In this document: in pieces, positions 25,394 through 34,125 of the stretch
Position numbering within the stretch: the stretch's first letter is position 1
Layout: the number at the start of each line of letters is the position of its first letter
Assembly (NCBI GenBank): GCA_002478885.1
Contig: DLKC01000001.1
Location: 1-64,000, forward strand
Reading direction: 5' to 3'
DNA: 64,000 bases
DNA from: Chitinophagaceae bacterium UBA7600
GTDB taxonomy: Bacteria > Bacteroidota > Bacteroidia > Chitinophagales > Chitinophagaceae
Notes under the pieces: model-generated
Told to the model about the DNA's origin: nothing
Databases searched by the model: none
What the model saw: only the letters and a program-made list of their open reading frames with translations
Made by a program: the position numbers and the translations under genes

Positions 25394-26221
25394 CTATTCA
25401 CCCAGCCGCTTCAGTGCATCTTCTGTTGCCTTGTCGTTTTTACTCAGGTTGAGCGATTGCTTAAACCGCAGTATCGCTGTGTCTTTTACATTCAGCATTT
25501 CGTAACAGCGGCCCATCCAGTAATAAGGGTCGGAATCCAGCGCGTTAACTGTTGAGGCAAAGCTAAATACATTTAATGCTTCCCTGTATTGTTTACTGTC
25601 GAAATATAAAAGTCCTTTTTCAATATAAGCTTCCATGTAAGTGTAGTCGTTGGCGATACATTCATCAAAGAATTTCAATGCCGCCGGGTTGTTCTTTGTT
25701 CTTGCATTGTATATGCCAGATACAAAAGCAGCATGCGCATCGTATTCTCTTCCGAGCCTCAGGCGTTTAACGTTGGCGCAAATGATTAATGAACGCTCAT
25801 TTTTTTGCTCTGCGTATAAGTTTGCAAGACTCAGCATTGCATCGGCAGAGGGATAAACCCTTATTGCGCGGTCGTAACTTTGCATTGCCTGCAGCGTATC
25901 GCCGGCATCTTCCGCAATGCGGCCGTTGGTATACCAAAGCCCATAATTCAAACTGTCTTTTGAGATCAGGCTATCCATCTGCTGCAACGCTTCTTCATAA
26001 AATTTTATGCTGTCGAGCGATGTAGCCAAACGCAGGCGCAATCCTGCACTGTCGGGGTGGAGCTTTACCTCTTCGTATAATTGTTTTACTTCTCCGGGAA
26101 TAGCATTTTCTTTTTTATTTGGCGCTCCATTACTTGTTTCAGTGCTGTTATTAATACCGGAATCGCAAGCCGCAAGTAACAGTAAGCTCAATATTGTTGT
26201 AAATAGTCCCGCTTTAATCAT
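25394..26221 (-). CDS. TPR-repeat lipoprotein
   Basis: The 275-aa protein has a lipoprotein signal peptide with Cys19 (LLAAC) and a short acidic and serine-rich linker. From about residue 45 onward it is built of TPR units, for example YGLWYTNGRIAEDAGDTLQA, AMLSLANLYAEQKN and DPYYWMGRCYEMLNVKDTA. TPR lipoproteins of this kind act as envelope scaffolds; no enzyme motif is present. A TATTTTTG box ends 5 bp before the ATG (26226-26233), so the transcript may be leaderless. The gene lies upstream of rpe with a 90-bp gap and may share its transcript. Confidence 0.85.
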   Translation of the reverse strand: MIKAGLFTTILSLLLLAACDSGINNSTETSNGAPNKKENAIPGEVKQLYEEVKLHPDSAGLRLRLATSLDSIKFYEEALQQMDSLISKDSLNYGLWYTNGRIAEDAGDTLQAMQSYDRAIRVYPSADAMLSLANLYAEQKNERSLIICANVKRLRLGREYDAHAAFVSGIYNARTKNNPAALKFFDECIANDYTYMEAYIEKGLLYFDSKQYREALNVFSFASTVNALDSDPYYWMGRCYEMLNVKDTAILRFKQSLNLSKNDKATEDALKRLGE

Positions 26222-26225
26222 GCCG

Positions 26226-26233
26226 CAAAAATA
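26226..26233 (-). promoter_or_regulatory. possible -7 box of the TPR lipoprotein gene
   Basis: TATTTTTG on the minus strand ends 5 bp before the start codon. A start point 6-7 nt downstream of the box would fall on the ATG itself. A -33 TTTG is not visible at normal distance. Confidence 0.4.
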
Positions 26234-26260
26234 AACGCCAAAGACTGTTTGTGACTTTTT

Positions 26261-26295
26261 TTTGACAAAAGCCTTTCCCCATACCCCTACTTTTG
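26261..26295 (+). promoter_or_regulatory. promoter of the PD40 propeller gene
   Basis: TTTG (26261-26264) and TACTTTTG (26288-26295) are separated by 23 nt. The resulting leader would be about 200 nt long and contain the hairpin at 26405-26455 and a repeat arm. Confidence 0.45.
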
Positions 26296-26404
26296 CAAAA
26301 AATTATCTAAACCAGGTACCCGGCTAGTTATTAACCGACCGGAAAATATTAATTAGTGTAACGTAATGATGCCGGAACGAGGCCGTTGTTACAAACCTGG
26401 ATTA

Positions 26405-26455
26405 GCCAGTTGCGGGGGGTGATTAAGCAATAAAGAAATGAACCCGGCAACTGGC
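26405..26455 (+). other. strong hairpin in the leader of the PD40 gene
   Basis: GCCAGTTGCGGGG (26405-26417) pairs with CCCGGCAACTGGC (26443-26455), 12 of 13 positions, around a 25-nt AT-rich loop. A second inverted pair, CCAGGT/ACCTGG, lies just upstream (about 26310 and 26396). No T run follows, so it is not a simple terminator. It resembles no riboswitch class that I can identify. Confidence 0.5.
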
Positions 26456-26504
26456 AATTCAAAAAATGTGAGCCAGTATAAATGCTTCAAAATAAAATTG
26501 CCAG

Positions 26505-27641
26505 ATGAATAAAGCGAGACAGCACAAGAGTGCGACGCAAGTAAAGTTTAATAGTTTTTCAATAGCCGGGATCATAAAAAAATCCGTTTTTATTGTTGGT
26601 TGCGTTGTTGTTTCAGCAGCCACTTTTGCGCAAGCAGACTCTGTACATTATGCAGAGGAGCGACATTTTAAAAATGTGCGCCAGTTAACCGTAGGTGGCG
26701 ACAATGCAGAAGCGTACTGGAGTTACGATGACAAACACATTATTTTTCAGCGCACCAACCCCAAAGAGGGCCTGCTCTGCGACCACATGTTTGTTGGCAG
26801 CCTGCCTGCAGATATTGCTACACCGTTTACCTACAAAATGGTTAGCAGTGGCAAAGGGCGCGTTACTTGTGGTTACTTTATGCCCGACAACAAGCACATT
26901 GTTTACGCCTCTACTCATTTGGGTGGAGATAGTTGCCCGCCAACGCCCGACCGCAGCAAATATGGCAATAAGTACATTTGGCCGGTTTATGCGAGCTATG
27001 ATATTTTCATGGCCGACCTGAATGGCAATATCGTAGAGCAACTGACCAACACGCCAGGTTACGATGCTGAAGCAACCCTTTCTCCGGATGGCAAGAAAAT
27101 GCTGTTCACGTCCATACGCAATGGTGATCTCGATTTATATATTATGGACCTGAAAACAAAAAAGGTGAAACAGGTAACGAACGAACTTGGTTACGATGGC
27201 GGCGCCTGGTTTAGCCCCGACGGCAAAAAGATCGTATGGCGTGCGAGCAGGCCGAAAGGTGATTCTGCTGTTGCCGAATACAAGCAACTGCTTGCTGATG
27301 GTTTGGTTGCCCCAACGCGAATGGAAGTATTTATTGCCGATACAGATGGCAGCAATGCTAGACAGGTAACCAACCTCGGGCAAGCCAACTGGGCACCTAA
27401 TTTTACCCCCGATAGTAAGCATATTATTTTTTGCAGCAACCACGAATACAAAAGAGGGTTTCCATTCAACATGTACCTCATAAATTTTGATGGTTCAGGC
27501 CTCGAGAAGATAAGCCGCGATAAAGGTTTTGATGCATTTCCTATGTTTAGCCACGACGGAAAGAAACTCATCTTTTCTTCCAACCGCAACAACGGCGGTA
27601 CAAGAGATACGAATGTATTTGTTGCAGACTGGGCCGATTAA
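26505..27641 (+). CDS. exported TolB-like PD40 beta-propeller protein
   Basis: The 378-aa protein contains at least five PD40/TolB propeller repeats, for example SPDGKKMLFTSIRNGDLDLY, SPDGKKIVWRASRPKGDSAV and SHDGKKLIFSSNRNNGGTRD. Such propellers bind other proteins or peptides in the envelope. A signal peptide is clear (IIKKSVFIVGCVVVSAATFA, about 24-43), but it is preceded by 23 basic residues. Part of that extension, QHKSATQ, is translated from the right arm of the intergenic repeat (26522-26540). No other standard start codon lies between this ATG and the signal peptide, so the repeat seems to have become coding sequence. The function beyond the fold is unknown. Confidence 0.82.
   Translation: MNKARQHKSATQVKFNSFSIAGIIKKSVFIVGCVVVSAATFAQADSVHYAEERHFKNVRQLTVGGDNAEAYWSYDDKHIIFQRTNPKEGLLCDHMFVGSLPADIATPFTYKMVSSGKGRVTCGYFMPDNKHIVYASTHLGGDSCPPTPDRSKYGNKYIWPVYASYDIFMADLNGNIVEQLTNTPGYDAEATLSPDGKKMLFTSIRNGDLDLYIMDLKTKKVKQVTNELGYDGGAWFSPDGKKIVWRASRPKGDSAVAEYKQLLADGLVAPTRMEVFIADTDGSNARQVTNLGQANWAPNFTPDSKHIIFCSNHEYKRGFPFNMYLINFDGSGLEKISRDKGFDAFPMFSHDGKKLIFSSNRNNGGTRDTNVFVADWAD
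26520..26545 (-). repeat. palindromic repeat right arm inside a coding sequence
   Basis: Core GCACAAGAGTGCGACGCAA (26522-26540) lies within codons 6-12 of the PD40 gene. An ACCCGGCT at about 26318 may be the outer end of the lost left arm. Confidence 0.8.
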
Positions 27642-27712
27642 TACAAATCGGTTACGCTTTAATTTTGAGATTCTGCGTTCAGCAGGTTAGATTTGTTTAA
27701 AATTAAAAAGGT

Positions 27713-28156
27713 ATGTATAATATTCTGTTGGCATTGCATAGTATTTTACGCTGGGCAATAGTGCTTCTGCTAGTGTTCAATATCTTGAGATTATTATCGT
27801 CTACCGTCACTAACAAAGTCGCATTAAGCAAATGGTTGCTGATAGCAGCCCACACAACGTTACTAATCGGGTTGTACCAGTATTTCGCTGGCGGCTCCGG
27901 TTATGCAATAATTCAGCAATATGGTTTGGAAGCGGCTATGCAAGACAGCGCCAAACGTTTCTGGGCGGTGGAGCATCCTGTAGGAATGTTGGCAGCGATT
28001 GTGTTTATAACGGTTGGACATATCTCGCTAAAAAAATCAGGTAATGCCAAACGCACCGCCGTGTTTTATGCAATTGCGCTTATTCTTATTCTTGCCATTG
28101 TTCCCTGGCCAATGCGTGAAGCCGTTGGCAGGCCCTGGTTCCCCGGCATGAACTGA
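27713..28156 (+). CDS. four-helix membrane protein, cytochrome-b-like
   Basis: The 147-aa protein is almost entirely membrane-embedded, with four predicted helices (about 5-27, 40-60, 86-106 and 114-133). Histidines sit near the membrane faces of three helices (H9 in LLALHSILRW, H47 in LIAAHTTLLIG, H88 in AVEHPVGMLA, with another in VGHISLKK). This pattern resembles the small cytochrome b561/CopD-like four-helix proteins of Bacteroidota, so haem binding is possible but not shown. It ends in RPWFPGMN. A good terminator follows within 25 bp. It is probably a single-gene transcript. Confidence 0.65.
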   Translation: MYNILLALHSILRWAIVLLLVFNILRLLSSTVTNKVALSKWLLIAAHTTLLIGLYQYFAGGSGYAIIQQYGLEAAMQDSAKRFWAVEHPVGMLAAIVFITVGHISLKKSGNAKRTAVFYAIALILILAIVPWPMREAVGRPWFPGMN

Positions 28157-28180
28157 TGACATATTTTCTTGAAGCGTAAC

Positions 28181-28203
28181 ACCCGGTATATGCCGGGTTT
28201 TTT
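28181..28203 (+). terminator. rho-independent terminator
   Basis: ACCCGG (28181-28186) pairs with CCGGGT (28193-28198) around TATATG, followed by a run of six T. It lies 25 bp after the four-helix membrane protein gene. Confidence 0.8.
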
Positions 28204-28256
28204 AATGTATGTTACCGACCACAGTTTTTCATGGCATATGCTGTTCTGCTATAGTG

Positions 28257-28335
28257 CCGGCCGATAAGGCATCACTCACTTCGGCGCTCGTAACTTTTAT
28301 GAACAGAACCTACGTTGCAACAAAATGATGATGCA
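28257..28335 (+). repeat. degenerate palindromic repeat
   Basis: GCCGGCC and GGCATCACTCACTTCGGCGC (about 28268-28287) form a shortened left arm. GCAACAAAATGATGATGC (about 28317-28334) looks like the remains of a right arm. The copy is the most decayed one listed. Confidence 0.5.
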
Positions 28336-28402
28336 TTTTCTTCTTCATTATTTTTTTACCGGCATTGCCTTAATCATTTATTTTAGTGCAAATAATTTTC
28401 GG

Positions 28403-30001
28403 ATGTATTTACAAAAATTGACGATAACCTGTTTAGCTATCTTAATTGTTACGTGCTTGTTTGCACAGGTGCCTCAAAACGGGCTCGATGTGCAGCACTA
28501 CCGTTTTGCCGTGGAAATAAACGACAGTAACGATATGGTACACGCGGTTGCACTCGTAACAACAAAATTTACAAAAGACGTAAAGCAGGTTGTGCTTGAT
28601 CTTGTGCAAAAAAACACTACCGGTAAAGGCATGAATGTATTGTCTGTAAAAAAGAATAATGGCAACGTTTCGTTCAGCCAGGACGCGCAACATTTGATCA
28701 TAGGCGACATAGCTGATAAGGGTGAAGAGGCCAGTTACGAAATCACTTACGAAGGCGTGCCTGCCGATGGGCTTATTATTTCAAAGAATAAATTTGGCAA
28801 CCGCACTTTCTTCTGCGACCACTGGCCTAACCGCGCACATAACTGGTTACCCTGTAACGATCATCTTTCGGATAAGGCATCGGTTGAATTTATTGTAACC
28901 GCCCCGGTACATTACCAGGTTGTCGCAAATGGTTTGCAGGTAGAGGAAAATAATCTTCCCGGTAATCTAAAGCTCACGCATTGGAAGGAAGATGTGCCAC
29001 TGGCTACCAAAGTGATGGCGTTTGGTGCGGCTGATTTCGCTGTGGGCTTTTCGGGAGTTGTAGATTGTATTCCCGTTACCAGTTGGGTATATCCTGAAAA
29101 CAAAGACGCAGGTTTTGAGAGCTATGCAAAAGCAAAGGAAATCATTCCATTTTACAGCTCAGAAGTTGGCCCGTATGTTTATAAAAAGCTTGCCAACGTA
29201 CAATCCAAAACCATCTTTGGTGCGCTGGAAAATGCCAATGCGGTTTTTTATAGTGAAGGCTCCGTAAACGATAAAGGAGTGGAGTCGCTGCTTGCACATG
29301 AAATAGCACACCAGTGGTTTGGTAATTCAGCAACGGAAACAGACTGGCCGCATTTATGGTTAAGTGAAGGCTTTGCTACTTATATGACGCATTTATATCA
29401 CGAGCACCAATACGGGGCTGACAGCCTTGCCAACCGCATGAAGAAAGACCGGGACGACGTAATCAGTTTTTCGCATAAGCAAATGATACCCGTAGTAGAT
29501 ACCATTAGTGCACCAGACCCGATGGCTTTGCTCAACGCGAACAGCTACCAGAAAGGTGGATGGGTCTTGCACATGTTGCGCCGGAAAATCGGCGACAGCC
29601 TGTTTATTAAAGGACTGCAGGTTTATTTTGCGACCTATTCGGGTCATAATGCAAGCACGGCCAATCTGCAAAGCGTTTTTGAAGGAGTAAGCAAGCAAAA
29701 CCTGACAGACTTTTTTCATCAGTGGGTTTACACACCCGGGCAACCAACATTAAATATCAGCTGGAGTTATAACGATAGCAAAAAATCGGTGACTTTAAAG
29801 ATTGAGCAAACACAAAAAGCAGTTTTTCAATTTCCGTTAGAGATCGTGTTTGTCAATGCAGAAAAGACCATCTCAAGCAATATACAGGTAATGGACAGGC
29901 TAATGCAGGTAACTTTGCCAATTGCATTCGAACCTTTGCAAATCACGATCGACCCTCACTCAAATCTTTTATTTGAAGCAACAGTGAAAAGGCTTAAATG
30001 A
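28403..30001 (+). CDS. M1 family metallopeptidase (aminopeptidase), exported
   Basis: From the ATG at 28403 the protein has 532 aa and a proper signal peptide (MYLQKLTITCLAILIVTCLF, cleavage near FAQ). A reading from 28325 adds 26 residues partly made of repeat sequence. The zinc site is His299, His303 and Glu322 (HEIAHQWF, then LWLSEGFATY), with Glu300 as catalytic base. The exopeptidase motif appears as GALENANAVFY, matching GxMEN with leucine for methionine. M1 enzymes remove N-terminal residues from peptides. It lacks the long C-terminal helical domain of PepN, as is usual for short bacterial members. It should act in the periplasm. Confidence 0.9.
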   Translation: MYLQKLTITCLAILIVTCLFAQVPQNGLDVQHYRFAVEINDSNDMVHAVALVTTKFTKDVKQVVLDLVQKNTTGKGMNVLSVKKNNGNVSFSQDAQHLIIGDIADKGEEASYEITYEGVPADGLIISKNKFGNRTFFCDHWPNRAHNWLPCNDHLSDKASVEFIVTAPVHYQVVANGLQVEENNLPGNLKLTHWKEDVPLATKVMAFGAADFAVGFSGVVDCIPVTSWVYPENKDAGFESYAKAKEIIPFYSSEVGPYVYKKLANVQSKTIFGALENANAVFYSEGSVNDKGVESLLAHEIAHQWFGNSATETDWPHLWLSEGFATYMTHLYHEHQYGADSLANRMKKDRDDVISFSHKQMIPVVDTISAPDPMALLNANSYQKGGWVLHMLRRKIGDSLFIKGLQVYFATYSGHNASTANLQSVFEGVSKQNLTDFFHQWVYTPGQPTLNISWSYNDSKKSVTLKIEQTQKAVFQFPLEIVFVNAEKTISSNIQVMDRLMQVTLPIAFEPLQITIDPHSNLLFEATVKRLK

Positions 30002-30095
30002 TGATCTTTTTAATTGCAAGGTTTTTCCTTTTGAACCACACCGGCGATGTTACATGCTTTTGCTGTTGTTTATGTTAGCTGAAGCAGGTATGGAC

Positions 30096-30148
30096 GTACA
30101 AGAGTGCGGCGCAAAAAATGATGCCATAAGATACCAATGCCGGACTTC
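30096..30148 (-). repeat. palindromic repeat, right arm
   Basis: Core GTACAAGAGTGCGGCGCAA (30096-30114), then GATGCC and an outer AATGCCGGA. A weak left arm (CACCGGCGATGTTACATGC, near 30038) precedes it. It lies between the convergent M1 peptidase and PQQ dehydrogenase genes. Confidence 0.75.
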
Positions 30149-30207
30149 AAAAACTATTTATACCTGCACCAAAATTTGAAAAGCAGAAGTGCTGTAATAA
30201 ATTTACT

Positions 30208-31806
30208 TTATTGTACAAGACCGAACACCATTAATGTATTTCCTGCAGCTATAGCAATTCTTTGTTGACCATTGACAGAAAATGTCATCGGGTTTGCATA
30301 AATGCCCCCACCCGTTTGAAACTGCCATTTTGATTTGCCTGTCTCGGCATCCAACGCAAAGAAATTGCCTTCTGTAGTGCCGCTGAAGATTAGCCCTCCT
30401 GCAGTAGATAATACTCCACACCATGGTGGTGACTGCAACTTGAACTCCCATTTAATATTACCAGTGGCCGGGTCTAAAGCCCTTACCGCACCCCAGGCAT
30501 TGTCGCCCGGAAGCATTTGCTCACCGCCACCCATAAAATAATCACCGGGTTTATAGGTGACTTCTCTTTTAAAATATAGCGAGCCAATTTCTCTAACGGA
30601 AACATAGAAAAGGCCGGTGCCAGGACTGTATGAAGGACTGAACCAATTGGTGGCGCCCTGCAAACTTGGATATACGAGATTGCCTTTTTCGGTTGGTTCT
30701 TTCCCGGGTATCAGAATCGGCCTACCGGTGGAGTCGAGGCCTTTGGCCCATGTTTGTCTTGCGTAGGCCTTGCCGGCAATGAATTTCCCCGTTTTTCGGT
30801 CCAGCACATAATAAAAACCATTTCTGTTTGCAGTGGCCAATACCTTACGCAAAACGCCGCCCACTTTTACGTCAATTAATACCGGTATTTGATTGGCGTC
30901 CCAATCGTGCGTGTCATGCGGCGTAAATTGAAAATGCCAGGCCAGTTTACCCGTTTCCGGGTTAATGGCGAGTACAGAGCAGGTGTACAAATTATCACCA
31001 GCCCTGTGATCGGCATTCCAGTCGGGGCCGGGGTTACCAATTCCCCAATAGAGCAGGTTTAGCTCTTTATCATAAGAACCGGTTACCCAGGTTGGTGCGC
31101 CGCCGGTTTTCCAGCTATCTCCTTCCCATGTTTCGTTACCAGGTTCTCCCTTTGCAGGAATAGTATAAAGATGCCAGACTCTTTTGCCTGTGGTCGCATC
31201 AAATGCATCGAGAAACCCTCGTATGCCTGCTTCGCCACCGCTTATGCCCACGATTATTTTGTTGTTTACTGCAAGGGGAGCGCCGGTTATGCCGTACCCT
31301 AACTTATTGTCAGCAACCACAACATCCCATTTCAGCACACCTGATCTGGCATCGAGACATAAGAGATGTGCGTTTAATGTGCCCACATAAATGTTATTGT
31401 TTAAAATAGCCACACCCCTGTTCAATGGGCCATAGCCAGGAAACTTCACATCTTTAGGAATGTTGGGAGTATAGCTCCAGATGCTTCTCCCGGTTGCAAT
31501 GTCTATGGCTGTAACAGTACTTGGAGGTTCTGAGATGTACATTACTTTATCTGCAACAATAGGAGTTGTTTCAAATGTGCCCGGGTTCTTTAACTGGTAT
31601 ACCCACACAGGCGCCAACTTTTGAACATTGTTTTTGTTAATTTGGCTCAGGCTTGAATACCTAGTTGAGTGGTAGTTGCCTGAATAAGTGAACCAACCTG
31701 ACGGTTCATTCTCAGCGTTCGCTATTCTTTCATATGATACCTGGGCATCTAATACTGAAAAACACAGGCTATACAATACGGTAAGTGCAATAATCTTTTT
31801 CATCAA
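30208..31806 (-). CDS. PQQ-dependent dehydrogenase (quinoprotein)
   Basis: The 532-aa protein has a signal peptide (about 1-21, ending VLDAQ) and the eight-bladed propeller pattern of quinoprotein dehydrogenases. Family motifs are NYHSTRYSSLSQIN near the start, the repeated W-motif ends such as ATGRSIWSY and ETGKLAWHFQ, the block TPHDTHDWDANQIPVL, and WGIGNPGPDWNADHRAGDN, whose final Asp is the expected catalytic base. No adjacent CysCys pair typical of methanol dehydrogenases is visible. There is no haem motif in the chain; the upstream gene supplies a dihaem cytochrome c and overlaps it by 4 bp, so the two form an electron-transfer pair. The substrate, alcohol or sugar, is unknown. Confidence 0.87.
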   Translation of the reverse strand: MMKKIIALTVLYSLCFSVLDAQVSYERIANAENEPSGWFTYSGNYHSTRYSSLSQINKNNVQKLAPVWVYQLKNPGTFETTPIVADKVMYISEPPSTVTAIDIATGRSIWSYTPNIPKDVKFPGYGPLNRGVAILNNNIYVGTLNAHLLCLDARSGVLKWDVVVADNKLGYGITGAPLAVNNKIIVGISGGEAGIRGFLDAFDATTGKRVWHLYTIPAKGEPGNETWEGDSWKTGGAPTWVTGSYDKELNLLYWGIGNPGPDWNADHRAGDNLYTCSVLAINPETGKLAWHFQFTPHDTHDWDANQIPVLIDVKVGGVLRKVLATANRNGFYYVLDRKTGKFIAGKAYARQTWAKGLDSTGRPILIPGKEPTEKGNLVYPSLQGATNWFSPSYSPGTGLFYVSVREIGSLYFKREVTYKPGDYFMGGGEQMLPGDNAWGAVRALDPATGNIKWEFKLQSPPWCGVLSTAGGLIFSGTTEGNFFALDAETGKSKWQFQTGGGIYANPMTFSVNGQQRIAIAAGNTLMVFGLVQ

Positions 31807-32618
31807 TTTCCGGATTTATAAAGAAAGGCAACAAGGTTCTCGATTTCCTCGTCGGTCAACGTGTTTTTAAAAGAAGGCATCAACGATGTATGATACACTT
31901 TTTCAAGCGAGGCCAAATCATCTTTGTCGAACGAATAATAATTATTGCTGAGGTCTTTAACCTGTATGGTATATGTATCTTCATTAACACGCAGGCCTGT
32001 TATTTCCTTTCCCTCCTTTGTAACAATTTTTACCGGCAAGTATAACGAAAAGCCATAACCATTAACAAGGTCGGTGCTTTCGGGTAAGGCTGCTCCAGGG
32101 TCAATAAGTGCCTGCCGTAGGTAAGAAGGGCTTCTGCTGGCGCCGATGTTCGAAAGCTCAGGGCCAATACTAGTTCCTTCACCATTGTAGACATGACAAC
32201 TAATGCAAATAGATTTGTTGTAGACGAGCCTTCCTGCCGCAGTATCACCTGCCGGTGTTTCCATGCCCTGTTTTCTCAGGTAGCTAATATATGCATAAAG
32301 ATGCGCACAATCCGTATCAGTTAAGTCCCAGTGACCTGGCATTCCGGTTCCGGAAATGCCTGTTATAACCACTTTTGTAAAAGACTCAAGGTCTGTTGCG
32401 TGTGATAATTTTGGCCTTTTAAGCGATGGCCCGGAAAGTCCGGACGCATCCATACCGTGGCAGCGAACACAGGAGGCTTCGAACATTGTTTTCCCGGCCA
32501 GGGCAGAATCCGGTACGCCCGACTTACCCGGAACTTGCATGCCCGGCGTGCCTTCTTGATTGCAGGCGTTTGCAATAACAATGGTCGCCAATACAGCGAA
32601 AAAAAAGATTTTATGCAT
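31803..32618 (-). CDS. dihaem cytochrome c, envelope-anchored
   Basis: From the ATG at 32618 the protein has 271 aa; an open frame extends to 32795 but its first 59 residues include translated repeat sequence. The hydrophobic leader ends at Cys19 (VIANAC), a possible lipoprotein site. The first haem motif is CVRCH (50-54), with Met93 of GTGMPGHW as likely axial ligand; the second is CISCH (138-142). The C-terminal part (GPELSNIGASRSPSYLRQAL, then KEGKEITGLRVNEDTYTIQV and SLMPSF) matches the haem-binding domain seen in Planctomycete-type cytochromes. It should pass electrons from the PQQ dehydrogenase encoded 4 bp into its own end. Confidence 0.87.
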   Translation of the reverse strand: MHKIFFFAVLATIVIANACNQEGTPGMQVPGKSGVPDSALAGKTMFEASCVRCHGMDASGLSGPSLKRPKLSHATDLESFTKVVITGISGTGMPGHWDLTDTDCAHLYAYISYLRKQGMETPAGDTAAGRLVYNKSICISCHVYNGEGTSIGPELSNIGASRSPSYLRQALIDPGAALPESTDLVNGYGFSLYLPVKIVTKEGKEITGLRVNEDTYTIQVKDLSNNYYSFDKDDLASLEKVYHTSLMPSFKNTLTDEEIENLVAFLYKSGN

Positions 32619-32952
32619 GAATATATGTAGTGTATTTGTTTCTTTGGGACCCGGCACCGCTACTGCTATGAAGCTGATGTTGCGTCGCACTCTTGTGCGC
32701 CATAACGCTGCGTAGCTCGTTTCCTCGATCGCCATAATACAGATATGTCGGCAACGCCACTTTGTTTCGAATACTATGTAGTACTCGTGAGCCAAATAAA
32801 AAACCGCCTTAAGTTAGGAATAAAAGCAAAAAAATCTGATGAATTAATTTTCACACGCTAACTTATTGCCGCTAAAATTTTGTTTGCAGGATGTATAAAT
32901 TCATTTTTGTTAGTTGCTGTTAGTGGCGTTGGAAAGATTATTTTGCATCGTT
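32619..32952. other. 334-bp divergent intergenic region
   Basis: This gap between the divergent cytochrome and mutY genes holds a repeat left arm (32649-32700) and an 8-bp inverted pair, TAAGTTAG (32810-32817) and CTAACTTA (32858-32865), 40 bp apart. The pair could be a regulator site or a stem. I see no gene in it. Confidence 0.45.
32649..32700 (+). repeat. palindromic repeat, left arm
   Basis: ACCCGGC and core TTGCGTCGCACTCTTGTGC (32680-32698). The copy lies 31 bp upstream of the cytochrome start and, in the minus frame, produces a false N-terminal extension of that gene. Confidence 0.8.
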
Positions 32953-34023
32953 ATGCAAAGCAAAAAATTCACGGTTCAATTGATGCGATGGAACAATGAA
33001 GAGAATGAAAGGCAAATGCCATGGAAGGGTGTAAAAGATCCATACAAAGTTTGGCTGAGCGAAGTTATTTTGCAGCAAACACGGGTTGAACAGGGCTGGC
33101 CATATTATGAACGGTTTACTCAACAATACCCAACCATAGAAGCACTAGCGGCCGCGAAAGACGAAGCCGTTTTTAAACTTTGGGAGGGACTTGGATATTA
33201 CTCCCGCTGCCGCAATTTACTATCTGCCGCAAGAACCATCGTCAAGGAATATGGCGGCATTTTCCCAAGGGATTATGATGCGATACTTGCACTAAAAGGC
33301 ATCGGTCCTTATACGGCATCAGCTGTTGCATCCTTTTGTTTTGATCTTCCACATGCCGTTGTAGATGGTAATGTGTTCAGGGTGTTATCGCGGGTGTTCG
33401 GTGTTAACCTCGCTATAGACAGCACGGCTGGTAAAAAATATTTCAGCGATCTGGCCGCGCAAGTGCTTGATGAAGAAGATCCCGGCACATTCAACCAGGC
33501 CATCATGGATTTTGGCGCAACGGTTTGCAAGCCTGCATTGCCTGCCTGCTCAGGCTGTAGCCTCAGCAACATTTGTAATGCCTTTGCCACCGGCAGGGTA
33601 AACCTTTTGCCAATAAAGGAAAAATCGATCACCAAAAAGAAGCGTTGGTTCAGTTATTTTATTTTTGAACACGATGGTAAAGTGCTGGTTCGCAAAAGAA
33701 CGATGAAAGATATATGGCAAAACCTGTATGAATATTTTATTGTGGAGACTGAAGCCGATCCCCGCTGGAATGAAGATAGCGTTAATGATTTTATGACGAC
33801 GCAGTTGGCCTCTTCGGGTTATAACATAGTGTCTGTTATATTTGCAGACAAGCAGCAATTAACACATCAAACCATTCATGGATATTTCATTACTGTAACG
33901 CTAACTATTGTGCCTGCAGTGTTGTTGCGTGACGAATATCGCTGGTTGAGTAAAAAGCAGATCAGCCGCCTTGCATTTCCCGGTTTTATCAACCAGCACT
34001 TTCAAAATAAAAGACCAGCCTGA
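32953..34023 (+). CDS. mutY: A/G-specific adenine glycosylase MutY
   Basis: From the ATG at 32953 the enzyme has 356 aa and its key residues fall at the same numbers as in E. coli MutY. Glu37 is in LSEVILQQTRVEQG, the helix-hairpin-helix is ALKGIGPYTASAV (113-125), catalytic Asp138 is in VVDGNVFR, and the iron-sulfur cysteines are C192, C199, C202 and C208. The NUDIX-like C-terminal domain (about 220-350) recognises 8-oxoguanine. MutY removes adenine mispaired with 8-oxoguanine. A longer reading from 32914 adds 13 unlikely residues. The order mutY-ssb-gldE-gldD is common in Bacteroidota. Confidence 0.95.
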   Translation: MQSKKFTVQLMRWNNEENERQMPWKGVKDPYKVWLSEVILQQTRVEQGWPYYERFTQQYPTIEALAAAKDEAVFKLWEGLGYYSRCRNLLSAARTIVKEYGGIFPRDYDAILALKGIGPYTASAVASFCFDLPHAVVDGNVFRVLSRVFGVNLAIDSTAGKKYFSDLAAQVLDEEDPGTFNQAIMDFGATVCKPALPACSGCSLSNICNAFATGRVNLLPIKEKSITKKKRWFSYFIFEHDGKVLVRKRTMKDIWQNLYEYFIVETEADPRWNEDSVNDFMTTQLASSGYNIVSVIFADKQQLTHQTIHGYFITVTLTIVPAVLLRDEYRWLSKKQISRLAFPGFINQHFQNKRPA

Positions 34024-34125
34024 TACGCTTTTTGTGAATTTATCTTGGTTTTATGAATTTATTTTTCTATAATTTTAAGGTAGAAAGATGAAACAATATT
34101 CAGAGGCGATTAAAATATCCGTAGT

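Noticed and set aside
26405..26455. Known riboswitch
   Set aside because: I looked for TPP, cobalamin and SAM consensus boxes and found none; only the hairpin itself is reported.
32619..32795. N-terminal extension of the dihaem cytochrome
   Set aside because: It translates a repeat left arm and would bury the signal peptide 59 residues inside the protein.
32810..32865. Regulator operator formed by TAAGTTAG/CTAACTTA
   Set aside because: The half-sites are 40 bp apart and AT-rich; chance occurrence cannot be excluded, so it is only mentioned in the intergenic entry.
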